A stretch of 64,000 bases of DNA from Epiperipatus broadwayi (GCA_028023455.1 JAQFVV010013303.1:62001-126000); one strand, 5' to 3'. Shown: positions 11,929 to 24,483, counted from the stretch's first letter. Numbers and translations: made by a program. Notes: a model not told the origin generated them from the sequence alone.

Positions 11929-14370
11929 ATACTATACCACAAAATTGGGCTCCTTTGATTAATGACAATAGGTGGCAATTACTCTGGAGATTAATATGAT
12001 TCTAGCTTCTACTTTGCATTGATTGCTCATATTATATAAATAGAGTAATATAAGATATATTGTTGTTAATAAATAATAATATTGCTTCATCATGAATAAT
12101 ATTTGTTTGTTCTATGGCAATTATTTATAATATCAAAATTAAAATATTTAGCAATTTTGTTTCATTATAGTAATTGAAACTGTTACTAAGGATGGATTAA
12201 ACCATTTTGATGCTCCAGGCACAAACTGGATTTGAACCCATTTCTTAAGAATTTTCTTCTCTTTACATCTTATGCTTCCTCTCTACTTAAGTCTGTCTAA
12301 TATTTTTACAGTTTTCAGTAAAAAAAACAATATAATCACTGGAATGAGTTTGCCAATTTATGTTTTATTGAATCATCCGTAATTTAATATCGAAGCTTAT
12401 TATCTAACATTTGGATTGCTAGATTCTTTACAATAAGCAAGAAGGTTTTGAAAGATAATTAACTTTTCCTATTAATAATTAAATAACGAAATTTTGAGGT
12501 GTTTATTTTTTTATTGGTTCTTTACAGTGTTCCTTGTAGAGGGACTCTTTTGAGTCATAAAATCTACTTTCTAGCAGTTTCAAATATATTATTAATATTT
12601 TTGTATTAATTACACATAACAATCTGTGTATGTATATGCAAACCTACGTTTTAATTAATAAATGTCATTTAAAATGTATGTATTAAGTGCATTAATTTCT
12701 CTTATGGGGCTTTTTTTATATTAGTGAATATATATTGTATGTTTTTGAGTGTGTGTATATATATATGTATAATCAAGTCATGCTATCTTATTACCCATTT
12801 AGCAGGTGCCTCTGTTTTTTACTGGGATTTTTTAACCCAGCACCTGTGAATGTCACCAAGTCCATTCTTTGTGACAAAATGAATTGGTATGATTCAATAA
12901 ATGAGAACAGGTGTTTTACAAAACAAGAAAAAAAAGGAGGGAACCTTTTAACTTCATCAGAACTATATATGTGTGTGCATTAGCGCAACAATTTTTTAAT
13001 TTATTGTCAACAAATTTGCTAAAATATATTTCTGAGATTTGCATCTTTAATGCTCCTTGTTAAATAATATTGTTCTAATGATATTTGTAAGTTTTTGATA
13101 AAATCTTAATTTGAAAAAAAAAAATTAAAAATCATTTTTTTAAAATAAAGGTAGTACTTATTTTATAGAAATAAATCAATCAGTTTTTATAGCAATTTTT
13201 GTAATCGATCTCTGGTATTCCATTTTCTGCGTAGAGTGTTGTATTTTCCAATAGTTTTCTACCAAGAGTGAATTCTGAGTCATATTTTTTCTTTTTTTTT
13301 TTTTTTTAAAAAAAAAAAAGCTGAGAGTTAGAGAGACAATAATGATTTCATTTGTGAGGATAAAAATGAGAAAAGAGAAATTAAAAAAAAGAAAAATTGG
13401 TCAAATGTCTTTATTATATATATAATAAAGTTTGGACAAACAAATCGATATTTTAATTTTATTTAATGAAACTAAAGATAAGAGGCAATTATATAGGTTT
13501 TACATACTTTTAATAATAATAATAAAAGATAAGGAAAATGTACTGTTTGTTACCTTAATTCAGTTATTATTGCTTTTGTGATGATAAAATCAAAATGTGT
13601 AATTAATAAGAATAAGAGATAAAAATGTTGGATCACCATGATAAAAATAAAATTAGAAGAAATAAAAAGAACTGATTGGCTTTATTGATTTCGAGTTGAT
13701 AAGAAAATTGGAGTCCGGAAGTGACAGATATGAGCATGATCAGTGGTTCTTAAATTCCAGCTTCTAAAACTTTAACGCAGTACCATCGTACAGGAGTAAA
13801 AATAATTGAATGAGTCTATTCTTGGAAGTTCATAAGAACTTCAAGTGCTGGAAGTGATCAGAAGAGGAAGAGTCATATATATTTTTTGTTAGGTAAGTTA
13901 TATTTGCATTTTTATTTATATGTTTATTTTGATGCATGATTACAAATAGCATTTTATTTTAGTTATTTTACATTAATCACTTGATATTACATTTTAGGTG
14001 GATTGTCTAACAAAATGAAAATATTTTTTTAGAGGGGGATGAATAAGACAGCTAGCAAAAAAACACTACTACTACTGCTGCTACTATTACTATTATTATT
14101 ATCATTATTATTATTATTATAGTTTCTTTTTTTTTCTTCTAAATTTTTTTACTTTATTTAGCTATATCATGTATTAAATCTGAGTCACAGACTGAAGAGT
14201 ACATAACTAATTTATTAATTTTTACCATTTTCTGTTCATTTATTATATATAGACAACTATAAGAAAAATTTGCCACTTTCTCTTCATTTATTATATATAT
14301 ATAGATAACTATAAGAATGGGGTTTGGGAAAGGTATCAATGTCTTTATTTTTTTCTCCAAGAAGAGAAAT
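11929..14370. other. AT-rich stretch without a recognisable gene
   Basis: Holds a T-run/A-run junction at about 13288-13319 and trinucleotide runs at 14067-14120. A moderately GC-richer piece at about 13680-13895 ends at a consensus splice donor (aggtaagt), which could be the end of a non-coding first exon. No open frame supports it. Confidence 0.45.
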
Positions 14371-14556
14371 GGGCATTTCCTGGAAGTACTGCAATATCAG
14401 GTCAACTTGTGGCAGAGGCGGAGCAAGCCTCTAAGTCTCCACCTAATTCCAAAAATCAGTTTAATACTCTGGACTCCATTAGGGAGCATATCAGATATTA
14501 AGCTGATAAGAACAGATACTATACTTTGATCTTAGCCAAAAGGCCGAGAATTGTTT
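14371..14556 (-). ncRNA. U2: U2 snRNA-like gene or pseudogene
   Basis: Read on the minus strand it follows U2 from near the 5' end to the 3' stem. It has ttctcggccttttggctaag, then a branch-site-pairing region reading gtatagtatctg, and then a stem IIa segment ttatcagcttaatatctgat. An intact short hairpin (ctccctaatggag) follows, then the Sm-type site gatttttgg. The 3' stem-loop reads cctgatattgcagtact with ccagg closing it. Two oddities: the first six or so bases differ from the conserved 5' end, and the GUAGUA box reads AUAGUA. Both sites matter for U6 and branch-point pairing, so a pseudogene or variant copy is more likely than the main functional gene. Family identity is very secure; activity is not. 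Confidence 0.88.
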
Positions 14557-15830
14557 TTGTTTTTTGAAGTTTTGGAAGGAAGAATTGTTTTAGATAAGTC
14601 ATGTTATATGTTGTTTTATTGGAAATTTTATAAGGAATGTATTGAGCCTGTTAAAATTTATCTTTTATAATTTAGAAATTCTAAAGATGCATAAAAATAA
14701 TAGTTTAAAAAGATTTTAAATTATTTTTATTTTGAATGTATAATAACTACATTTTTTTTTTTTAGATTCATTTCAGTTTTTGGTATTTTATGTTTTTAAC
14801 AACATAAACTATTTGATTTTTGCATAAGGCAAATTGAAGTTATCTTAGAAATTCTCCCAAAATACAATATGACTACCATGATAGTGAACAATATATTATT
14901 TTTCATCATTTTCTTGTGGGTGGCAGTTATCATTGTTTTTGCCAGGCAATAAGCTATTTAAAGTTTGTTTTATTTTTATAACCCCAGCATAGGTTATTTA
15001 ATAGCTCTTGTACTTTTTTTAATTACATTATACAACATTTTTAACACTAAGATAGTATATTGCATATAATTTTAAAATCAATATAAGTCATTGTAATTCT
15101 TTAATAATAATTAAATCATTGAATTAATGCTGTCTGACCCAGATTGATTACAAGAGTTGTGCTTATGTTTATTTTTTTAAATTATTACATTGTCTATGAT
15201 TTTGCTTTTAGTTTTAACACTATAGTGAATTACTTTTGTTAAAAAGCTGATCCTGTTTAATTTTTATCATTTTATGCATATATGTCTACTGAATGTCTTT
15301 TCATATTTTGATGCATGAGATTTTTTTGTGCAGTTTAGCATAGTTGAAAGGGGAAAAATCTTGATTTATAGATTTATGGATTGTTTTGAAAGGAAAAAAT
15401 AATCACTTTAGTTAAATGAATGGAACAGCTGGCTTAATCTGCCATTGGAATGTTCAAATATTACAGGTCTTCCTAAGCAGTTAACTATGTAACTATTTTT
15501 AGTACAATATATCAAATGATTTTTTATCTTTATACACTGCAATTGTTTAGGATTATAGGGTGCTATGCTCAAACTACCAAAAGGCTCCACAGATGGAAGA
15601 CAATAGAATGACTTTTGGATATGAAGTTTAACAAATAATTACTGTCCAACTAAGAGTACCCTTTGCTGTCTTGGAATGTAGGATGTTGGTTCATCAAAGG
15701 TTATGTATTTTTTCTGTTGCTTTCACTCTATTCTGTCTGCTTTTTTTAAAAAAAAAATGTATTTAGTCATTTAAGTGAATAATGGCTTCAATCATCTCTC
15801 CATAATAATTGTGTCAATATTATGGAAATA
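14557..15830. other. AT-rich stretch without a recognisable gene
   Basis: No conserved reading frame. Sequence on the 5' side of the U2-like locus shows no element I can identify as a snRNA proximal promoter. Confidence 0.5.
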
Positions 15831-16089
15831 TTGTAAGGGTATCTTATAATCCTGTTCAAACCCACTCTTATATATCCACAACATCAAGTTAAACCCATTG
15901 AAAACATAAACTGAGATAAAAGATTAGATACACATTATCAATTTTTTTTATGCAAACAGACATGTAGACATATAGGCATTAAAAGTTTATGTTAATAAAC
16001 ACTAGATCAAGATAATGGTAAAATGAAATAAATGATAAATAAATAAAAAACCTTATTAAAAAGATTTTTCATATATATATATATTATAA
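15831..16089 (+). repeat. Repeat B, copy 1, left part (LTR-like)
   Basis: Starts with tgtaagggtatcttataatc and matches the other B copy at 36290 over about 230 bp (tcctgtt.aaaccca, aacataaactgagat, gacatataggcattaaaag, aaatgaaataaatgat). The match stops here where LTR C1 is inserted and resumes at 17517. Confidence 0.8.
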
Positions 16090-17516
16090 TGTTTTCCGTT
16101 TTGCTAGGCCTCTACACGCTAATATAAACTGCACGTGAGTTGATCAAGCTATGTCAAAAAAGAAGAAAGTTATATTTCTATTCTAAAAACATAGCTATAT
16201 TTCCTGATCAACTCGGCCTATTAATTGTTGAGAATTGTGCTATTGACGAAATCAGCTTTTAATTTATTTAATCTGGGCGCCAGAATTCCTAAGAATTCGC
16301 TGAAATCGTCATATAACATCTCACAAATAAAAAAAAATACTTTTAAACTAATCGGTATAACATCATACCATAATGAGAATTATTTTCTCCTTTTTGATTA
16401 TTATTCCTGGGCTTGTTTAAACATATTGGCAAGGTAAATTCCGTTTTAAACCTTATTAAACTAATAATAAATTTAATACTAAAAAAAAATAACTATTATT
16501 AATAACGCACAATGAAAAGGTTGATAAAAGTAAAATCTCTTTTATTCTAACAAACTAAAAATATTTATAAGTTAAATTACGAATTAACTAAACATGAAAA
16601 TACACACACACTAATCCAGATAATGAATCGATTAATAAAAACAGTTAGATTAAGCAATTAAAGCAATTTAATAATGTCCCAAGATCTTGTATAAAATTCT
16701 TTATTAGAAAGACCCTTGAATACGAAAAGAAAAGTCTATATCAGGATGGTAGTCTAAGCTTAGATAAATAATTGTTTGCAAACTTTTAAGTCACTATCAG
16801 GAAAATTTATTTTTAACTTACTGGTAAGTGCATGTAGGTTTATGGGATCCCAAATCATGAGAATTTCCACTGGTCTCTCCTGCCGGTGTCTTCCATTATT
16901 GTTCCGTTCTATAGCTGGAGAAAAGACATGGTTGTAGTGACCCTTTTATTGCAAAAAGCGGTCTTCACAAGTCCCGTTTCCATGCTTGCATGACAGCTTG
17001 GTACAGCAAGGGGCATACCTGTGTAGAAGTATATTTCTTGCCACAGGTTATGCTCACGGAAACCTCCAAATTTCAGAGACATAACTAGAAGTTAAAGAGA
17101 AGACCCATGAAGTTGTCCTCTCCTTTTTATATCGCGATCCAGTTTATGAAACTTATGTGCACTCTTTTGTCTTTTTATCAGCATATAAGATAATAATCTT
17201 GTACACTCTCTCTTAAATTTAAATTACAAAGTCTTAATTTTTTTTAGCATTATTCTTCCATCTTTAATTAGCTAAAATATTTTTCTTTTAGCTTATACTT
17301 TTGGAATTCTTTTAATTTATCTGGATTAGTAATCTGCATGTCATTTATTCTTTCCAATTTTTATTTCCAATTAGATAAAAAAAAATAAGAATGACAATTT
17401 TAACTTTCATTGCACGTTTTAACAAAAATTATACTAATCAAAAAAAAATCTAAATTTACTTTTTTAGCTTCTACCAAATGCCAATATATTTGCAACGTAT
17501 ATAAATAAACGTTACA
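16090..17516 (-). mobile_element. Solo LTR C1 inserted into repeat B
   Basis: Bounded on the plus strand by tgttttcc and gttaca, so it has TG...CA ends. It matches 28409-29771 along its length: ttgctaggcctctaca, the aagaagaaagtt segment, aaatcagcttttaatttatt, and the shared terminus tttgcaacgtatataaataa. A TATA box (atataaaaag) on the minus strand at 17123-17132 lies where copy C2 also has one, which sets the transcription direction. No internal region is attached. B sequence flanks it on both sides, so this is a solo LTR or a similar single-unit insertion. Exact ends are uncertain because the flanks are TA repeats. Confidence 0.78.
17123..17132 (-). promoter_or_regulatory. TATA box of LTR C1
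   Basis: Minus-strand atataaaaag followed by gagaggac. The matching position in copy C2 reads gtataaaagg. Conservation in two otherwise diverged copies supports a promoter role. Confidence 0.55.
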
Positions 17517-18472
17517 ATATATACTAATAATAAGTCATTTGTCAATCTGTAAACATCACTATTTAAAACTTAGACTTTGTAGGCATAGTGATGACCTAAT
17601 GTCAAGTCAATATCTAGACAATCGAGTGTTAGAAGATGAGAGTAGAAATTTTACTATACACTTTTACTACATAATTTTAACTTTATCTACAACCAATATA
17701 TTTATGTAACAATGAACAACTACAGCAATTTAAAAGGAAATGAAAGAGCTCATATACTAAACAATGGAAACCAAGTTCAGTATAAAAGCAAACTCAGTTC
17801 ATTTTCATCCTCTTTTATCAAAGAATAGGATAACTGTACACAACCAGTATCTTAAGATCAAATCATAAAGTGCAAGATAAAGTAGACAACTCATTTGAAA
17901 ATCTCATTCTAATTGTATAATTTTCACAGCATAACACTTTGAAAGAAATTGCAATTATTGCTTAAAATATCTACTTAAAATTATGAAATATCTCTAAGTA
18001 AAAAAACAACAACAAACATTTGTCCGAATGAGAGGAAAGAAAATAATATATTGCCAGCATATATACTTGGACAATGAAGTAAATTTTTTTTATATAATTT
18101 TCTAAACAACAAATTGAAAAAAAAAAGTTGTTATGAAACACTAAGCAATGTATTCTGGCTAAATAAAGTCACCATAGGATCGAAGTGCTACCATCCCAGC
18201 TGTAAAGTGTGATGATTTAATTCATTTGTATACATTATGCTAAGAAATATCAAATGCCTCATCTGAAATATCTGAATGGATCCAGCAAAGGAGCAACTGC
18301 AGAAATGGAAACATCATTTTGAACATGTTGCCAGAGTATTCAAGTGAGTGATGGGGGATATATCAGAATAGAATGACGAGAATAAAGATTGACTGTATAG
18401 ATTCAAGGACTTTAATCTAAGTGATTTAAAAATAAATTGATTTATTATGTGTTTTATATATATATTGTACCA
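17517..18472 (+). repeat. Repeat B, copy 1, right part (LTR-like)
   Basis: Resumes the match to 36534-37465 with actaataataagtcatttgt and continues through taggcatagtgatgacctaa, a TATA box at 17781, taaccagtatcttaagatc-type sequence, and gaatgacgagaataaag. It ends in a TA-rich run. An AATAAA signal near 18381 follows the TATA box by about 600 bp. TG start, TATA box and AATAAA in one direction suggest an LTR, but no primer-binding site or coding region is attached. Confidence 0.75.
17781..17788 (+). promoter_or_regulatory. TATA box of repeat B copy 1
   Basis: tataaaag followed by caaactcagttc. The tcagt may be an initiator. The same arrangement is kept in the second copy at 36790. Confidence 0.5.
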
Positions 18473-18679
18473 AAGTACATTGATATTTAATTAATTTTAA
18501 GAGTCCCATGTTTTAAAATATAAAAATTTAAAATTAAGAGAATAAAATGTAAAAACTAAAGAGTAGGGGGGGGGGAATTTGTTATTAAATAAAATAAACT
18601 GTACACACTGTTTAAAATAAAATTTTTTTTGTTTAAAAGAGGAAAAAAAGTCTTGTAATAAAAAATGATTTAATACTCT

Positions 18680-19988
18680 TTAACTCTTTCCTAGGTCCAA
18701 CCGCTATTTTGCGTTTGAAGCGCCCCCTATTACATTTTGTACGGCCCGCGATATTGCGTTTCAATTTTCCTTTGACAACCTTAAGCAGTTTTGAACGAAA
18801 AATCTTGTTTTTTTGATTCTAGCACATGCATATACTACTCAGGTATTAGTTTGTAAAGTTTCACATAGATGGCAGTTATAATTAATGATTTATTCGTCAT
18901 TCCGTAATTCATAATTAGTGACCCCGTATTTACTCTTTTTCCTACTTGTCTAGTGAGAAGACCGTGATTGCTTTCAGTGCAAAAATTTCAAATATAATTG
19001 GTTTATTCTTTTAATTGGTAAGTTATAATAATTGTTTATGATTTATTTTTCTTTTTTAAAAAAATATTTCTATAAAAATAAGCTTTTTGACTTTCTATTT
19101 AGATATCTAGAATCTGTGATACCTTTTCATCTTTTATTTTCTTGCACACATTTTTTGATATTTATTCTTGCATGCATTTTTTGATATTTATTTTTACAAA
19201 TATTATTTGAAATCAAGTAAATATTATTAGCTAAATATTATGTATATTTCAAAAAATTATAATAATAAGGGTATTTTCTTCGTACGTTTTGAAAATATGC
19301 AGCATCATTTTGTCAACTGAAAATTTTCAATATCACGTGATATTTTCTTATCTATAAATGTTTGAATATCTATTATATTTTTTTACTAAATATTTTAGGT
19401 TTTAGAAAGTATGTGAATCAAAACTTGATTTATATATATTTTTATAATAATGTATTTTCAATAAATAAAATAAACAGCATTTCTTTTTATATATTTTGAG
19501 TTACGTGATAGCATATATATATATATATATTCATTTTGAAAATATTCAATATCACGTGATGTTTGCTTATCTATAAAATTTTGAATATCTATTATATATT
19601 TTTACTAAATATTTTACATTTTAGAAAGTATGTGAATCAAAACTTGATTTATATAATAATGTATTTTCAATAAATAAAATAAACAGCATTTTTTTTCATA
19701 TATTTTGAGTTACGTGATAGCATATATATATATTCATTTTTCACCTCTCATTATATCCATCATGTTTTTTGGACAAAAAATATATAAATATTTTATATAA
19801 AATATAATTTACATTTTAGAATGTATATGATTCAAAAATTTTGATTTATATATATTTCAATAAATAAAATTAGCATTTCTTTTTCATATATTTTGAGTTA
19901 CGTGATAGCTTATATGCATATATCTGTAATTGTAAAAATGTTCAATTTGAGCCTCTTTTTTTGAAAAAAAAAACTATGGAAAGGTTAA
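18680..19988. mobile_element. piggyBac-like non-autonomous element, candidate
   Basis: TTAA at 18680-18683 and at 19985-19988 flank the segment. The left end reads ctctttcctaggtccaaccg and the right end, reverse-complemented, reads cctttccatag, which is an imperfect short inverted repeat. The left 100 bp is GC-rich for this window (tttgcgtttgaagcgccccc, gtacggcccgcgatattgcg), as at piggyBac-type ends. Between the ends lie tandem repeats but no transposase. The TIR match is short, so this is a proposal. Confidence 0.4.
19319..19920. repeat. Tandem repeat, about 200-bp unit, roughly three copies
   Basis: Units start near 19319, 19540 and 19741. Shared blocks include caatatcacgtgat (copies 1 and 2), gaatatctattata, agaaagtatgtgaatcaaaa, tttcaataaataaaat, and atattttgagttacgtgata (all three). 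The units end in TA runs of varying length. Two copies hold the perfect palindrome ATCACGTGAT, an E-box, and all keep a second cacgtg-like word, ttacgtga. Confidence 0.85.
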
Positions 19989-22862
19989 ATGAATTTATAA
20001 TAAAATAATAAAGAGATTTCGTTTTATCTTATAATAAAATAATTAAATATATGTGCGTGTGTGTATGTAATTTCTAATAAAAAATAGAAGCAAAAGCTGA
20101 TTTTATTTCACAAGACTAAAGACGCTGCTGCTAATAAAGTTTTCCATTGTTTAAAACAGTATAAATATCTCAACTTTTGATCATTCAAGGTCTGAATTTC
20201 TCATTTTAATAAAATATTTCTTGAAGTAATATTTCCAAAAAATGTTGCATTGTTAAAACCAACGTGGTATGCAGTTGACCGAAACCGCTCTATACATTTA
20301 AGACCTGCAATTAGTTCAGAAAGTGATCATGTTTAAATAGACTAAATGAACAATGAAGTGCGGGGTATGCCAATCCAACCATGAAAATCATACCATGTCA
20401 AGGATCTATGGAGGAGTCATTTCGTTTGAGTTAAAAAATAATTCCATTATGCTGTTTCCGTTGTATTAAAAAATCCTAGGTAATTACTTGACTTTGATAT
20501 CTTAACATTCCCGATTTCTTCTTAAAATAAAAGATAGACTTTATTAAAAGAACTTTGAACTTTATGAATTAAACTTAAAAAAAAAGAATAAACTTTAAAT
20601 TTCAAAAGATAATATTTGTAATAATAAAAATAAGTAAAATCAGCTTCTATTATTAAATATTTTTGAAACAATGGCATGCATGTATGTGTGATTTGATTTT
20701 TTTAAAAAAAAAGATAAATAAAATATAATGTAATGTGTATAATTTATTTGCTAAAGTAATATAATAAAATACTTTATTTTAATCTTTAGAAAAGAAGTGT
20801 GTGTGTTTCATTATAAGATAAAACGATTATTTAAAATAAAAAAAGCACTTAAATTATTTTTCTTAAAATATTTATGTTTATTCTGATACATGCGGGTAAG
20901 TATAAATATTTATTTTTGTTAGTAAAAGTAGGAGGGAAAAAATCTAATTAGTAATAATAGTATTTCAGAAAAGATTCACTATGTTAAAGATATAAATGTT
21001 TCGGCAGTCAGTATAATGTTATTATTATTGGTTTTAAAGGGTTGAAGTATTATTTTGAATGGTTCGGGAAATTATTTTAGTTTTTTTTTTAAAATAGTAG
21101 TAGCTTAGAGGGGGCATTTAAGATACCTTTTGTTTGTCTGTTAGAGGGTGGTTGGAAACCAATTGAGCTAGCAGGGATTATTCAGGTACCAAATTATACT
21201 GATCAGATAGACATGCTAATTCTAACATAATTAGCTGGTGCCTAAGGGATTTTTTTTTCATTAAAAAATAAAGATAAAGTGTTTATTTGGTCAGTGTATA
21301 TTTGGTAGTCAAGTGTTAGGTGTTATTGGTAGTTCACTACTGATGATAGTTGACACTTTACCTGAATACCAACCACTTTCTGGAAGGGAAGTTTAGAAGA
21401 CAAAATATAATAAAATATTAATTAAGATTTTTTTTTGTCCATGGTTGTTGTTGTTTCCCATATTTTAAGTAGTAAATTTTAAGTGGTAGTTGATTGGTCA
21501 GAAGAGGTGGTTGGTTCAATATATATATATACACTGTACATAAGTGAAACTTCATTTGGCTCCAGCAGGTGCCAGAGTTTATCTTAGCTTAACTAGTTAT
21601 TTGAAATTATCTGTTTTTTTAAATAATGATAAAAATAGAAGAAATTAGTTAGTTAATGAATAAGATATCATAATAATGGATACTATTGTAATATTTAGTA
21701 AATTTTATATGATTATGTGTATAAAGTCAGTAGCATGTTGGTAATTAGTTTTGTAGGAAATATAAGATAGAATTTTTTTTAAATACTTCTGTTGTTTTTT
21801 TTATAAAAATTAATAAATAATGTTGAAGATATAAAATAACTTTTAGTTTTGTTTATTTCTAGTTTATAACTAATAGAACTAATATTGTAAATAAAATAAA
21901 TAGTATCAAATTGATTTAAAATTAATCTTAAAGTAGTTCAATAATATTAAGTGTTTAATCTAAATTAGCATTAACCTGTTAAAAGTTATTTCTAATCCAA
22001 TATTCCTTAGTATTTTTATTTGTAGTTGTTTAAAAAAGTTATAATTAAGTAGTAGAAGTCAGGTTTAAGGTCATCCCTATTTGTGTGTATGCCTGCATGT
22101 AGATATATGAAGTAAATGAATAACTAATAAGTTAACTACAATATTAATTAAAAGCAAGAAAACAAATGAATGAATAAAATTGTTATAATTAAATATTTGA
22201 AAAATTTGATAAATGAAAACTAGTTTTAATTTTCTATTAGGGTGTCTATTTTATTTTATGTATATATTTTTTTAAATGTTATGTAAAAAATTAATAATTA
22301 ACTTTTAATTTAGTCATTAACTTATGTGATTTTCAAATAAATAAATCAAAATTACATCAGTGATCAGTTTTCCAGATGATTTAAAAAAAGTTACAGTTAA
22401 ATATGAAATAAATTATATTAATTGGTTATATTAAAAGAAATTGACATGAAAATTTGGGGAGGGGTAGAAATAATCAGGATATAAATAGAAGGTTTTATTG
22501 TGTTGAGGGGTGTGCATGCTCTTGAATTCTGAAGTATTCTGAAACTTTTCTTCTCAAAAACAAGTAATATATAGGGTATATGAGCACAGACTTTCAGATG
22601 ACCCATCACTCTCCACTCTATCTAATAACACTGATACACTCAATATGTATATATCCTATATATTACATATATAGACATAGGTATAGAATAAGCCTGTGAT
22701 TCAGTTAAAAACAAGTCGTAATTTTTAAAAAAAAAATTTTTTTTTTTTTAAAAAAGCAAAAGTATATTAAAAGTATATGTAGTTGTTCTAAAGTTATGAA
22801 GTGCAACTGTTAGAATAAAGGTAACTATTTCTTGTCATTGACCTTCAATTAATACTCTAAAG
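19989..22862. other. AT-rich stretch without a recognisable gene
   Basis: Some GC-richer patches (20255-20420 and 21120-21550) might be very old repeats, but no reading frame, end structure or second copy was found. The T/A-run motif recurs at 22726-22756. Confidence 0.5.
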
Positions 22863-23189
22863 CAGTGTTTCCCAACCTGTGGTACGTGTACCACTGGTGG
22901 TACGCGAGTTGCTGGTTGGTGGTACACGAAAAATAATCAATAATGGCTTACATAAAAAAAAATTAAATCATAAAAATATAGAAATGTTTTTTCCTATAAT
23001 TCATAAAAATTATTATAATTAATAATATTATACAGTAAAGTTGTTTATATGTACAGTCGATAACGATCTTTAATGATAATGATAAAATTGAAATTATGAT
23101 TAAGAAATTAGATTTTTGGAAACAGTAATAGATATATAAGTATCGAAAACAATCAACTGGAAGTATTCGAAACTACATATTTTTTTTGT

Positions 23190-23690
23190 TTGAAAATAAG
23201 GTTAGTACTGTCTCAAGATATACGAGAAAATATAATAGCACATTTAACAGGATTAAAAACGTCTTTCATGAAATATTTTCCAAAACCCGAAAACACAAAT
23301 GATAATTGGATTGCAAACCCCTTCTATGCAGAAAATTTAGAAAAAGCTACATCATTATCAATAAATGATAAAGAAAATTTAATAGAATTATCATGTGACA
23401 GAACTTTACAAATAGAATTCAAACAACACTATCTAATTAATTTTTGGTTAAACATTAAAGAATATGAATAACTTTCTGAGAAAGCTCTTAAATTATTATT
23501 ACCGTTTGCTAGTAGGAATTAATAGGAAGAGATTTTTCTTCATATATTTTTTTAAAAAATAAGTATCAAAATAGATTGAATGCAACTGTAGACTTAAGGG
23601 TATATACCTCGCATCTTTTGAACCAAATTTCAAAAAATTATGTTGTTCAAAACAAGCACAAAGATCTCATTAAATTTATTTTATAAACAT
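23190..23690 (+). pseudogene. hAT transposase C-terminal remnant (ZBED5-like)
   Basis: An open stretch of 93 codons carries HLTGLKTSFMKYFP, then WIANPF, then QHYLINFWL. These are landmarks of the region before the hAT dimerisation domain in ZBED5/SCAND3-like proteins. After stops and a frame change the C-terminal signature resumes near 23568 as YQNRLNATVDLRVYTS, corresponding to the conserved NRL..E.DLRV.LS motif. The zinc finger and first catalytic part are absent. It cannot encode an active transposase. Confidence 0.8.
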
Positions 23691-23799
23691 ATTTGATTAT
23701 AATAAGAAAATATACTAATTGGTTTTTTTATAATTTTGTGTTTTTATTAAAACCATTTATTAGTTAGTAAACAAAATATGACAAAATAGTAAATAAATA

Positions 23800-24117
23800 A
23801 TGAGTCAGATCAAGGCAAATCAATCTAAATTATTTAATTTGAAAGAATGTATCAGAAAAGGATCATACCCAGAAATTAGACTCTCATTAATTCTTGATCA
23901 TCTATTGTGGATTACTAGATGTAAGCTAGTATTTAATCATCAAAATGTTAATCCTATTAACTTCATGCTCAACAATATAAAGAAAACAAGAACAAGAGAT
24001 AGCCTGATAACCCCTGAGGTTATTTTTACCATGACTTGGGACATCCTGGATTTATCCTCGATAGCAAGATGCTCCGAAAAAGAGAAAACAGACTCAAATT
24101 CGGGAAAACCAATTTAA
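23800..24117 (+). pseudogene. Unassigned open frame of 105 codons; LINE C-terminus-like
   Basis: Lies inside the hAT element between the transposase remnant and the right end. It is basic and contains LWITRCKLVFNHQNV followed by an IKKTRTRDSL helix. That pattern recalls the tail of non-LTR retrotransposon polyproteins, where a W..R...F motif follows the zinc-knuckle region. The family match is by eye only. It may be a LINE fragment carried by the hAT element. Confidence 0.3.
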
Positions 24118-24483
24118 GGAATGAGAAAACACTTTGAACAAAATATGTACCAAATAACCTTTAATGTAATCTTTAATAAATTATTTTGGAAAAAATATGA
24201 AACTTTGAACAAACACATACATATAAATATGTTACAGTGTGTTTATAATTTCAGTGAGTTTATAATCTGGCATGACATTTAGGCATGTTTCAATGTAAAT
24301 TGTCTCATTATGAGATGTGAATACATACATGGTCACACTATAATATTTATAATGCAAATAAAATAACACTCACAATAACAAATTTCATGAAATACAATCA
24401 TTTTTATGAAGTGGTACGATTTAGTGTGATGTACTATCAAGTGGTATGCGAGCCAAAAAAGGTTGGGAAACGATGCTCTAAAG

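Larger units (their letters stand above)
22863..24475 (+). mobile_element. hAT DNA transposon, decayed, with perfect 8-bp TSD
   Basis: The left end reads cagtgtttcccaacctg and the right end, inverted, reads catcgtttcccaacctt. Subterminal motifs on both sides share the theme gtggta.g.gag. The octamer ctctaaag lies at 22855-22862 and again at 24476-24483. Inside is a C-terminal transposase remnant (23190-23690). At 1.6 kb it is shorter than a full hAT element, so the N-terminal half is missing. Confidence 0.92.

Noticed and set aside
12206-12250. Perfect B-box-like word (ggttcaaatcc, minus strand)
   Set aside because: No A-box at suitable distance, no tail and no target duplication. One 11-mer is not enough to call a SINE.
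12735-12983. 82-codon open frame with a hydrophobic start
   Set aside because: Low complexity, overlaps a TA run, and there is no similarity or splice context. Chance open frame.
20255-20420. GC-richer patch considered as an exon or piggyBac transposase fragment
   Set aside because: All six frames are broken and no conserved transposase words appear in order.
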